A stretch of DNA of 64,000 bases from Lutibacter citreus. GTDB taxonomy: Bacteria > Bacteroidota > Bacteroidia > Flavobacteriales > Flavobacteriaceae. Location: contig NZ_QEIH01000010.1 in assembly GCF_003260195.1 (NCBI RefSeq), positions 62,001 to 126,000 of the forward strand. Reading direction: 5' to 3'. Shown here in pieces: positions 8,497 through 17,232 of the stretch (positions are counted from its first letter, which is position 1; every line of letters starts with the position of its first letter). The notes below the pieces were generated by a model. That model worked only from the letters and a program-made list of their open reading frames with translations, was not told where the DNA came from and ran no database searches. The position numbers and the translations under genes are program-made.

Positions 8497-10065
8497 ATGA
8501 GACATATAACATTAATTCTGTCGATTAGTTCAGCTCTATTTTTTAGTACTTGTATAGGGCAGCAAAAGGCAGAAACTCAAAAACCGAATATAATTTTAAT
8601 CTATGCTGATGATTTAGGGCGTGGATTATTGGGAGCCTATGGACAAAAAATTATTACAACACCAAATATCGATCGTTTAGCTGATGAGGGTATACGCTTT
8701 GAGAATGTTTATGGCTCTCATTATTGTGCCCCGGCCCGTGCGAGTTTGTTAACAGGAATGCACGATTGTAGAACAAATAAATTTAACATTGTTAGAGGTG
8801 GTATTTATATGAAGTTGGACAATGGACTTAACATGCAAGAGATTAAAGATAAAGTTCATGCACTTGCTATTCCAGCAAAACCAGATGATATTTTCTTGGG
8901 GCAAGTAGCAAAAGATGCTGGTTATGCTACGGCTGAATTTGGTAAGCTAGAATGGGGTTTTGCTACTACACCTGAAAGAATTAAAAGACATGGATGGGAT
9001 TATCATTTTGGATATTACGATCACCGTCGCTGTCATGGTTTTTATCCACCTTTCTTATTCGAAAATGGAGAGAAGGTAAATATACCCGGAAATACGCATG
9101 TTGATTGTGCAAAAACACCGGTGGCAGAATCTCCAGAAAATTACAAGATAAGATGGAACATGGAAGGTAAAAAAGTGTATTCCGAGAATATTATAATGGA
9201 TAAGCTTTTGAGATACCTAGATAATAACAATCCTAAAAAAACCAATAAGCCATTTTTTATTCACTTTCCAACTCAATTACCACACGGACCAATCGCTATT
9301 CCTGAAGTACATAAAGATTTTAAGAATAATTCAAATCTTACTGAATTAGAGAAAGAATATGCCTCAATGGTAAAAATGCTCGATACCAATGTGGGGAGTA
9401 TTGTTTCTAAATTAGAGGAAATGGATATCCTGGATAATACGATAATAATTTTTACAGGAGATAATGGTCATTCAGTATATTATCAAACTGAAGGTAGAGG
9501 TAGTGAGAAGAAGAACGTATATACGGGTGAAGTATATGATAATATTAAAACAAAATTTTATAGTAGGACTAGTAACGATGTATTTGATGGTAATGATGGT
9601 ATGGCAGGCTTTAAGCGTGCAAATTGGGAAGGTGGTACTCGTGTTCCGCTTATTTGGTATTGGAAAGGGAAAATTCAGCCAGGAAGTAGTTCTAATCAAA
9701 TGGTTGCCAATTTCGATTTGCTAAACACTATTTCTGAAATTACTAGCGGAAAACAAGTGGAAGGTAAAGATGGTGTTTCATATTTAAATACGGTACTTGG
9801 TAAAAAAAGCAACGTACGTGATTATACAATTACGGCTTCAAAAATGGGACCTGCATTAGTAACTAAAGAAGGTTGGAAGCTTCGTTATTACCTTAAGAAA
9901 GATATTTTTCAATTGTATTATTTACCTGAAGATTATCGTGAGGAGAATAATCTAATTCTAGAAAATAAAGGAAAGTTTGAAGAATTAAAAACACTTATGT
10001 ATAAAGTATTGGAAAATGATTGGAATAATGGTTATGGTCCAAAAACTCTAGAACCAAATTATTAA
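8497..10065 (+). CDS. S1 sulfatase, CAPAR type
   Basis: A 522-residue sulfatase with formylglycine site C77-A-P-A-R81 followed by ASLLTG, and first metal motif YADDLGRG. An N-terminal hydrophobic segment ends near STCIGQQ; cleavage type (SPI or lipoprotein) is uncertain. It is closely related to the truncated gene at the left edge and to the sulfatase at 57875: all share NDGMAGxKR..WEGG and FQLYYLP.DYREEN near the C terminus. In place of the common GKWHLG motif it has GKLEWG, so the usual His of that loop is absent, a feature shared with the 57875 protein. It follows nagB by 60 bp and may be cotranscribed with it. Sulfate position unknown. Confidence 0.9.
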   Translation: MRHITLILSISSALFFSTCIGQQKAETQKPNIILIYADDLGRGLLGAYGQKIITTPNIDRLADEGIRFENVYGSHYCAPARASLLTGMHDCRTNKFNIVRGGIYMKLDNGLNMQEIKDKVHALAIPAKPDDIFLGQVAKDAGYATAEFGKLEWGFATTPERIKRHGWDYHFGYYDHRRCHGFYPPFLFENGEKVNIPGNTHVDCAKTPVAESPENYKIRWNMEGKKVYSENIIMDKLLRYLDNNNPKKTNKPFFIHFPTQLPHGPIAIPEVHKDFKNNSNLTELEKEYASMVKMLDTNVGSIVSKLEEMDILDNTIIIFTGDNGHSVYYQTEGRGSEKKNVYTGEVYDNIKTKFYSRTSNDVFDGNDGMAGFKRANWEGGTRVPLIWYWKGKIQPGSSSNQMVANFDLLNTISEITSGKQVEGKDGVSYLNTVLGKKSNVRDYTITASKMGPALVTKEGWKLRYYLKKDIFQLYYLPEDYREENNLILENKGKFEELKTLMYKVLENDWNNGYGPKTLEPNY

Positions 10066-10159
10066 TAGGGAACTATAAATAATATCTTGAATAGTTGATA
10101 TTAAAGATAAAAGAAGGTATTAGCACTAGTGATAAACCTTTAAATTAAATATTATATAA

Positions 10160-11608
10160 ATGAAAAAAATAGTTGCATTCACTTTACTTTCACTTTTGTT
10201 TGTGAATTTTATAATGGCACAAAAACATAGTGCTAAAAGGCCTAATGTAGTCTTAATATTTGTTGATGACGAAGGCTATGGAGATGTTGGGGTTTATGGT
10301 GCTACAGGTTTTGAAACACCAAATATAGATCAATTGGCAGCTGAAGGTACAAGGTTTACGAATTTCTATGCCGCTCAACCTGTTTGCAGTGCTTCACGTG
10401 CAGGAATTTTAACAGGTTGTTATCCTAATAGGATTGGGATTGTGGGAGCTCTATTTCCTCAGGATAAAATTGGTTTGAATTCAGATGAACTTACAATGTC
10501 AGAAATGTTCAAACAACAAGATTATAAAACAGCAATTTTTGGTAAATGGCACTTAGGTTGGCAGAAAGCTTTTTTGCCATTACAACATGGGTTTGATGAG
10601 TTTGTAGGGCTTCCTTATTCTAATGATATGTGGCCATATGACAATGCAACAGGAAAAAGAGTTTCAGCCGATCATAGAAAAGGGAATTATCCAGACCTTC
10701 CTTTAATTGATGGAAATAAAACGATTGGTTATATAAAAGGCTTAAAAGATCAAGACAAATTGACGACACTATACACCGAAAAAGCGGTGGATTTTATAAA
10801 TGATAATTCAGACAATCCATTTTTTCTTTATGTACCTCATAGTATGGGACATGTTCCATTAGGGGTGTCTGATAAGTTTAGGGGGAAAAGTGATCAAGGG
10901 CTCTATGGTGATGTTATGATGGAGATAGATTGGTCGGTTGGAGAAATAGATAAAGCTTTAAAAAAGAATGGCATTGCAGATAATACTATATTTATTTTTA
11001 CAACTGATAACGGTCCATGGTTGAGTTTTGGGAATCATGCAGGCTCTGCTGGTGGACTTAGGGAAGGTAAAACTACAAGTTGGGAAGGTGGACAAAGAGT
11101 ACCATTTATTGTGCGTTGGCCAGATTATACACCTAAAGGAACAGTTACAGATAAATTGGCTTGTGCTATTGATTTGCTTCCTACATTTGCGGCTATTACT
11201 GATGGTAAATTATCAGAGAATAAAATTGATGGAATAGATATCTCACAGCTTTGGAAAGGTGATTTTTCCGCCGAACCTCGTAATACAATTCTTTATTATC
11301 ATGGAAAGAATAATTTAAATGGAGTGCGTAAAGGAAACTGGAAATTAGTGTTGCCACATGAGTATAAAAGTTATCAAAGAAAAACAGGGAATGATGGGAA
11401 AGGTGGTCCCAGAAAAAAAATATCTGTTGAAAAACCAGAGCTTTATAATATGATGCGCGATCCAGGGGAAAGATATAATGTAATAGAATATCATCCAGAA
11501 AAAGCAAAAGAACTAATGGAAGTTGTAGAGAAAGCTCGTAAAGAACTTGGAGACCTTAATGTAGGTTTGGAGGTAGGAAATGAAAACAGGGAATCTGGAA
11601 AGTTATAA
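10160..11608 (+). CDS. S1 sulfatase, CSASR type
   Basis: A 482-residue sulfatase related to arylsulfatase A / N-acetylgalactosamine-6-sulfatase. A cleavable signal peptide ends at about IMA-Q21. The formylglycine site is C76-S-A-S-R80, that is Ala rather than Pro in the third position, still accepted by known sulfatase-maturating enzymes. Metal ligands lie in FVDDEGYGD and TTDNGPW, and the sulfate-binding GKWHLG motif is intact. It sits between the CAPAR sulfatase (94 bp) and a GH3 gene (141 bp). The substrate cannot be read from sequence. Confidence 0.9.
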   Translation: MKKIVAFTLLSLLFVNFIMAQKHSAKRPNVVLIFVDDEGYGDVGVYGATGFETPNIDQLAAEGTRFTNFYAAQPVCSASRAGILTGCYPNRIGIVGALFPQDKIGLNSDELTMSEMFKQQDYKTAIFGKWHLGWQKAFLPLQHGFDEFVGLPYSNDMWPYDNATGKRVSADHRKGNYPDLPLIDGNKTIGYIKGLKDQDKLTTLYTEKAVDFINDNSDNPFFLYVPHSMGHVPLGVSDKFRGKSDQGLYGDVMMEIDWSVGEIDKALKKNGIADNTIFIFTTDNGPWLSFGNHAGSAGGLREGKTTSWEGGQRVPFIVRWPDYTPKGTVTDKLACAIDLLPTFAAITDGKLSENKIDGIDISQLWKGDFSAEPRNTILYYHGKNNLNGVRKGNWKLVLPHEYKSYQRKTGNDGKGGPRKKISVEKPELYNMMRDPGERYNVIEYHPEKAKELMEVVEKARKELGDLNVGLEVGNENRESGKL

Positions 11609-11749
11609 ACTAGTAAAAAAAGATGTGTATGGGACAGCATTTGTGGGTCTTTGGGTTATAACTAATGATTACATGATTGGACCATAGAATGATAAGCTGA
11701 ATTAATTAAAAATAAAAAAGAAGTATATAATTAATCTAAAATAACAAAA

Positions 11750-13960
11750 ATGAGAAACGCAATCTTACTATTAACATTCTTTATTGTTAGTATAGCAAAT
11801 GCACAAATAAAGGGCATTGAACAAAGAATCGACTCTGTAATGAGTTTAATGACTTTGGAGGAGAAAGTAGGACAAATGATACAAGTCAATGGTAAATTTG
11901 TTATTACGGGGCCACAAATGTATGACGTTGATTACGAGGAGCAGATTAAGTCTGGTATGGTAGGTTCATTTCTAAATGCAGTTGGGGTAGATTATACTCG
12001 AGATTTGCAAAGAATTGCAGTTGAGGAGACCCGTTTAGGAATTCCTTTACTTTTTGGTTTTGATGTAATTCATGGATGGAGAACAACTTCACCGGTACCT
12101 ATTGCAGAGTCTGCTTCATGGGATATGGAAGTTGTAGAAAATGGAGCAAGAGTAGCAGCAACAGAAGCAGCTGCAGCAGGTCAACATTGGACTTTTGCAC
12201 CCATGGTAGATATTGCTCGTGATCCTAGATGGGGTAGAATTGTAGAAGGAGCTGGAGAAGATCCATATTTGGGTTCTAAAATTGCAGCAGCAAGAGTACA
12301 TGGTTTTCAAGGAGATGACTTGTCTGCAACCAATACTATTGCAGCTTGTGCAAAACATTTTGCTGGTTATGGAGCGGCAGAAGGAGGACGAGATTATAAC
12401 ACGGCTGATATGTCGGAGCGTACTTTACGGGATATTTATTTACCACCTTTTAAAGCGGCTGTAGATGCAGGTGTACAAACTTTTATGACTTCTTTACATG
12501 AGTTGTCTGGTGTTCCAACTGCAGGAAATAAATTCTTATTAGATCAAGTGCTTCGTAAAGAATGGGGATTTGATGGGTTTGTTGTTTCAGATCACAGTGC
12601 TCTTAATGAAATGATTAATCATGGTATTGTTGAAAATCAATATGATGCTTCTGTGCTTTCTGCAACTGCAGGATGTGATATGGATATGCAATCTCAAGCT
12701 TATTTTACACATTTAAAAGACGCAGTGCAAGCAGGAGATGTTCCTATAGCTAAAGTAAATACATCGGTACGTAGAATTCTAAGAATAAAATTCAGAATGG
12801 GTTTAATGGATGATCCATACTTGTACTGTAATAAAGAAAGAGAGAAAAATAGCATGCTTACAAAAGAGCATTTGGCTATTGTCCGAGCTGCAGCAAGTAA
12901 ATCTTGTGTTTTATTAAAAAATGAAAATAACATTCTTCCTATAAGTAAAAAAACGAAAATAATTGCTGTTATTGGCCCACTTGCCAATGCCGCAAGAGAT
13001 ATGAATGGATCTTGGAGAGGTCAAGCTAATAATAACGATGTAGTTAGTTTATTAGCAGGTATAAAAAATGCAGTTTCGTCAAAAACAGAAATTCTTTATC
13101 ATACAGGATGTGGTAAAAAAAGTGATGATAAGACTGTTTTTCAAGAGGCTTTAGAAATGGCAAAAAAAGCAGATGTTGTAATTCTTGCTATTGGTGAAAA
13201 TGGAGATCAAACTGGAGAAAACCGCAGTAAGTCTAACATTGGTATTCCTGAAATTCAGATTGAATTAGCAAAAGAAATTTTAAAAGTAAATAAAAATGTA
13301 GCAACTATTCTTTTTAACGGAAGACCTATTACAATGAAATGGCTAGCAGATAATATGCCATCAATTTTAGAAGCTTGGTACCCGGGAACACAAGGAGGTA
13401 ATGGTGTTGCGGATGTTATTTTTGGTGATTATAATCCTTCTGGGAAATTGCCTGCTTCTTTTCCTATTGTTGTTGGTCAATGTCCAATTTACTACAATTA
13501 TAAAAACACAGGACGTCCTATTCGTGAAGGTTTTAAATGGCAAACAAAATATTTAGATGTTCCAAATAAACCATTGTATCCTTTTGGTTACGGACTTAGT
13601 TACACGAGTTTTGAATATTCTAACTTATTGGTAAACAAAAAAGAAGTTCACTTTAAAGAAGAGTTGGAAGTTTCAGTTACTCTTAAAAATACTGGTAAAT
13701 ACGATGGAGCAGAGATAGTTCAGTTGTATGTAAGAGATTTATTTGGAAGTGTGACTCGTCCCGTTAAAGAATTAAAAGGTTTTGAGAAAGTAATGCTTAA
13801 AGCTGGTGAGGAAAAAGTGGTAACATTTAAGTTGACGAGTGATGATTTACGTTTCCATAATATAGATATGGATTATGTTGCTGAAAAGGGTGATTTCAAA
13901 GTATTTGTTGGAGGTAATTCAAATGATGTCATTGAATCTGAATTTAAATTGATAAAGTAA
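11750..13960 (+). CDS. GH3 beta-glycosidase, BglX-like
   Basis: A 736-residue three-domain GH3 enzyme resembling periplasmic beta-glucosidase BglX. A signal peptide ends at ANA-Q19. The TIM-barrel domain (about 20-350) holds the nucleophile D281 in GFVVSDHSAL. The alpha/beta domain (about 380-600) carries a probable acid/base E490 in DQTGENRS, and a fibronectin-III-like domain closes the protein (about 640-736). Function: release of terminal beta-linked sugars from oligosaccharides in the periplasm. A close paralogue at 31621 has a stop codon and has lost the equivalent of E490, so this is likely the only working GH3 here. Beta-glucosidase, xylosidase or other specificities remain possible. 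Confidence 0.88.
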   Translation: MRNAILLLTFFIVSIANAQIKGIEQRIDSVMSLMTLEEKVGQMIQVNGKFVITGPQMYDVDYEEQIKSGMVGSFLNAVGVDYTRDLQRIAVEETRLGIPLLFGFDVIHGWRTTSPVPIAESASWDMEVVENGARVAATEAAAAGQHWTFAPMVDIARDPRWGRIVEGAGEDPYLGSKIAAARVHGFQGDDLSATNTIAACAKHFAGYGAAEGGRDYNTADMSERTLRDIYLPPFKAAVDAGVQTFMTSLHELSGVPTAGNKFLLDQVLRKEWGFDGFVVSDHSALNEMINHGIVENQYDASVLSATAGCDMDMQSQAYFTHLKDAVQAGDVPIAKVNTSVRRILRIKFRMGLMDDPYLYCNKEREKNSMLTKEHLAIVRAAASKSCVLLKNENNILPISKKTKIIAVIGPLANAARDMNGSWRGQANNNDVVSLLAGIKNAVSSKTEILYHTGCGKKSDDKTVFQEALEMAKKADVVILAIGENGDQTGENRSKSNIGIPEIQIELAKEILKVNKNVATILFNGRPITMKWLADNMPSILEAWYPGTQGGNGVADVIFGDYNPSGKLPASFPIVVGQCPIYYNYKNTGRPIREGFKWQTKYLDVPNKPLYPFGYGLSYTSFEYSNLLVNKKEVHFKEELEVSVTLKNTGKYDGAEIVQLYVRDLFGSVTRPVKELKGFEKVMLKAGEEKVVTFKLTSDDLRFHNIDMDYVAEKGDFKVFVGGNSNDVIESEFKLIK

Positions 13961-14042
13961 AATATTAAACTTTCCCTAGAGAATTTGATTGTTGGGAATT
14001 TAGAAAATTTGCTTATTAATTTTGTGAAATTAAAAACAAATA

Positions 14043-15926
14043 ATGAAAAATATATATTTTAATAAATTAATTTTATTGAGTCTGTTGGTAATGATTCTAA
14101 TAAGTTGTGTTGATAAAACAAAACAAATAAAGAAATCAAAACCAAATGTTATTGTGTTAGTTTCCGATGACCAAGGTTATGGTGATATTGCTTTTCTTGG
14201 AAATCCATCTTTAAAAACACCTAACTTAGATAAACTAGCAGAACAGTCAATTAGGTTTACCGATTTTCATGTATCGTCTATTTGTACTCCTTCACGTTCT
14301 CAGTTGTTGACAGGTGTTGATGCGGTGCGTAATGGGGCTTATAATTATGGTTTTGGAAAGAATAATATTTTTCATTCTTATCCGGACATTGAAGGTAATG
14401 AACATGAAATTCATTTAATGCCTGAATTTTTTAAAGCCAATGGTTATAGAACGGGGCATTTTGGAAAATGGCATTTAGGTGATTTTTACCCATTCCGTTC
14501 AATGGATAGAGGGTTTGATGAAACTTTTACATTTCCAGGTGCTGCAGTATGGCAAACACCAAACCAATGGAATAACGATTGTTTTGATGATGTTTATTTG
14601 AGAAATGGAAAGCCTGAAAAAACAGAAGGTTATTGTACAGATGTATGGTTTTCTGAAAGCATAAATTTTATTGAAAAATCAGTAAAAGATGATGAACCTT
14701 TCTTTGTGTATTTACCAACAAGCGCAATGCACACACCACAATATGTTCCAGCAAAATATATGGAACCCTACAAGGATTTTCCACCACTAGTAGCTCAGTT
14801 TTTTGGTATGATTGCGAATTTTGATGAGAATTTGGGAAGACTAGATAGTGTTTTAGATAATTTAAAAATTAAGGATAATACCATTCTACTCTATATGAGT
14901 GACAATGGAGGTACATTGGGCGTACAACACTATAATGCAGGTATGAAAGGTAAAAAATGCTCGGTATATGATGGTGGACATCGTGTTCCTTTTTTCATGC
15001 GTTGGCCAAATGGAATAAAATCTACAAATAGAGATATAACTGATTTGACAGTTGTTCAAGATGTGTTGCCAACACTTATAGATCTTTGCGATTTAAAAAT
15101 GCCTTGGAAACAAAATTTTGATGGTGTAAATCTCTCAAATTTAATTAAAGACGAAAGCCTGGATTTATCAGGCCGGATGTCTGTAGTTCAATTTTCAACA
15201 AAAAGAGTTGGACTAAATGGTTATAGTGTATTATGGAATAAGTGGCGTTTAGTTGATGGTATGAAACTTTATAATTTTGAAAATGACCCTGGACAAAAAA
15301 ACAATGTAGCAAAGAAGTACCCTGAAGTTTTGAAAAAGATGCAAGACTATTATGTTTCTTGGCGTACATCAGTAGAACCTTCATTGGCTAAAAACTCTCA
15401 AATTGATATAGGCTATCCAGCATTTGAATCAATTGAATTAACTAGTTTCGATTGGTTAGAATTAGAAGGGAAAGGTGATCCATCCCAACAAATTGATATT
15501 CGCTTGGGAATGGAAATGCACGGTTCATGGAATATAAATGTAGTAGAAAATGGTACATATGAACTTACTTTTAGAAGATGGCCAAAAGAGGTTGATGTAG
15601 CTATTAACTCAGGGCTTCCTGCACATTTTACAGAGTTTGCTAAGCAAATTGGTGCAACAAAAATTCCGGAGAATGGAAAGTATCACAATTGGCGGTCTAT
15701 TTGCCCAAATGGTATTCATCCAGAAGGGAAGGCACTTCCAATTTCTAAAATCAACTTTATTGCTAATGAAAAAAGTCAGATTAAAAATATTTCTTCAGAA
15801 GATAAGTCAGTTCGTTTTGTCATGGATTTATCAAAAGGTCCTTTAAAATTACAGGGAGACTTTTTAGATATCAAAGGGAATATATTGTGTGGTGCTTATT
15901 ATGTAGATATTGTTAAAATAGATTAA
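14043..15926 (+). CDS. S1 sulfatase with extra C-terminal beta-domain, lipoprotein
   Basis: A 627-residue sulfatase, about 130 residues longer than most neighbours. Lipoprotein signal ends at LISC (Cys22). Formylglycine site C81-T-P-S-R85; metal motifs SDDQGYGD and MSDNGG; intact GKWHLG. The clade marker GYCTDVWF follows. After the sulfatase fold (to about 470) comes an extra domain of about 155 residues with TFRRWPKE, shared with the proteins at 42377 and 44221. The 44221 copy is also very similar at DNA level, pointing to a fairly recent duplication. The extra domain may bind or shield the glycan; no function is known to me. Followed after 48 bp by the MFS importer. Confidence 0.91.
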   Translation: MKNIYFNKLILLSLLVMILISCVDKTKQIKKSKPNVIVLVSDDQGYGDIAFLGNPSLKTPNLDKLAEQSIRFTDFHVSSICTPSRSQLLTGVDAVRNGAYNYGFGKNNIFHSYPDIEGNEHEIHLMPEFFKANGYRTGHFGKWHLGDFYPFRSMDRGFDETFTFPGAAVWQTPNQWNNDCFDDVYLRNGKPEKTEGYCTDVWFSESINFIEKSVKDDEPFFVYLPTSAMHTPQYVPAKYMEPYKDFPPLVAQFFGMIANFDENLGRLDSVLDNLKIKDNTILLYMSDNGGTLGVQHYNAGMKGKKCSVYDGGHRVPFFMRWPNGIKSTNRDITDLTVVQDVLPTLIDLCDLKMPWKQNFDGVNLSNLIKDESLDLSGRMSVVQFSTKRVGLNGYSVLWNKWRLVDGMKLYNFENDPGQKNNVAKKYPEVLKKMQDYYVSWRTSVEPSLAKNSQIDIGYPAFESIELTSFDWLELEGKGDPSQQIDIRLGMEMHGSWNINVVENGTYELTFRRWPKEVDVAINSGLPAHFTEFAKQIGATKIPENGKYHNWRSICPNGIHPEGKALPISKINFIANEKSQIKNISSEDKSVRFVMDLSKGPLKLQGDFLDIKGNILCGAYYVDIVKID

Positions 15927-15974
15927 AAAAGAACTAGAAAAAATGAGTTAACTAATTCATTAAAAAAATAAATT

Positions 15975-17228
15975 ATGAAACGAAATAATGGTATTATAAT
16001 ATTAATTCTTGTAACGTTTTTTGTTATCTCTTTTCTAACAAATATACTAGGGGCATTAAATCCAAGTGTATCTCAAAGTTTTAGCTTAAGTGAAACAATG
16101 GCTGGTTTTTTACCATTTTCATTTTTTATAGCCTATGGAGTAATGTCTATCCCAGCAGGTTTTATGTTAGAAAAATATGGTGAAAAAAAAATGATGGTTT
16201 TTGCATTTTTACTAGCTCTGTTAGGGTCTGTTATATTTGCGATTTTCCCTACTTTTAACATATTCATTATTACATTATTTACAATTGGTACTGGAATGGC
16301 TGTATTACAAGTTGTAATTAATCCCTTATTGAGAGTTTCTGGTGGTGAAGAAAATTATGCTTTTACTTCTGTTTTAGCACAATTAATTTTTGGGGCAGCA
16401 TCTTTTGTGAGTCCGCAAGTTTATTCTTGGTTAGTAACAAATATTGATAGTGCAGAGGAGACAAAAGGATGGTTTATAAGCACTATTTCAAAATTTGTAC
16501 CTATTGACATGTCATGGGTTTCAATTTATTGGATATTTACAATAGCTAGCTTACTGATGATATTTGTAATTGTTGCAATAAGCTTTCCTAAAGTAAAATT
16601 AAATGATGATGAAAAAGTTGGCTCTAAAGAAAGTTATATTGATTTGTTTAAAAACCGACTCGTAATTTTATATTTCTTTGGAATATTCGCCTATGTAGGA
16701 GCAGAACAGGGAATTTCTTATTGGATGTCTAAATTTTTACAAGTTTATCATGGGGTAGATTACAAAACTATTGGAGCAGATGCTGTAGGTAATTTTTGGG
16801 GACTAATGACTGTTGGAGGTATTTTAGGACTTATATTACTTAAAATATTAGACAGTAAACTAGTTTTAAGGTTATTTACAAGTTTGGCTATTATAAGTTT
16901 TGCTATTGCCCTTTATGGAACAGCAAATATATCATTGTATGCTTTTCAAATGAGTGGTTTCTTTTTATCTGTAATGTATCCAATAATTATTTCTCTTGCT
17001 TTAAACTCAGTAAGTAAACATCACGGATCATTTGCAGGAATATTGATGACAGGTATTATGGGGGGAGCTGTAGTTCAGTTACTAATTGGTTTTATAAGCG
17101 ATTTTACTTCATTAAAAACAGGAATGTTATTTGTTTTTGTTGCACTTGCTTATATTTTCAGTATTAGTATTTGGGCAAAACCAATAATAAATAATAAAAC
17201 GATTAGTTTGAAAAAAACGGATAACTAA
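15975..17228 (+). CDS. MFS sugar importer, FucP/NagP/GlcP-like
   Basis: A 417-residue inner-membrane transporter with about 12 hydrophobic helices. The sequence near residues 108-150 (INPLLRVSGGEENYAFTSVL) and the long loop with VPIDMSWVSIYW match the fucose/glucose/N-acetylglucosamine:H+ symporter group of the major facilitator superfamily. It would carry the monosaccharide released in the periplasm into the cytoplasm. The start of the GH2 gene lies only 4 bp after its stop, so they are cotranscribed. With nagB and a ROK kinase in the same block, an amino sugar is a likely cargo; fucose or galactose would fit the GH95 and GH2 enzymes equally well. Confidence 0.85.
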   Translation: MKRNNGIIILILVTFFVISFLTNILGALNPSVSQSFSLSETMAGFLPFSFFIAYGVMSIPAGFMLEKYGEKKMMVFAFLLALLGSVIFAIFPTFNIFIITLFTIGTGMAVLQVVINPLLRVSGGEENYAFTSVLAQLIFGAASFVSPQVYSWLVTNIDSAEETKGWFISTISKFVPIDMSWVSIYWIFTIASLLMIFVIVAISFPKVKLNDDEKVGSKESYIDLFKNRLVILYFFGIFAYVGAEQGISYWMSKFLQVYHGVDYKTIGADAVGNFWGLMTVGGILGLILLKILDSKLVLRLFTSLAIISFAIALYGTANISLYAFQMSGFFLSVMYPIIISLALNSVSKHHGSFAGILMTGIMGGAVVQLLIGFISDFTSLKTGMLFVFVALAYIFSISIWAKPIINNKTISLKKTDN

Positions 17229-17232
17229 AAGA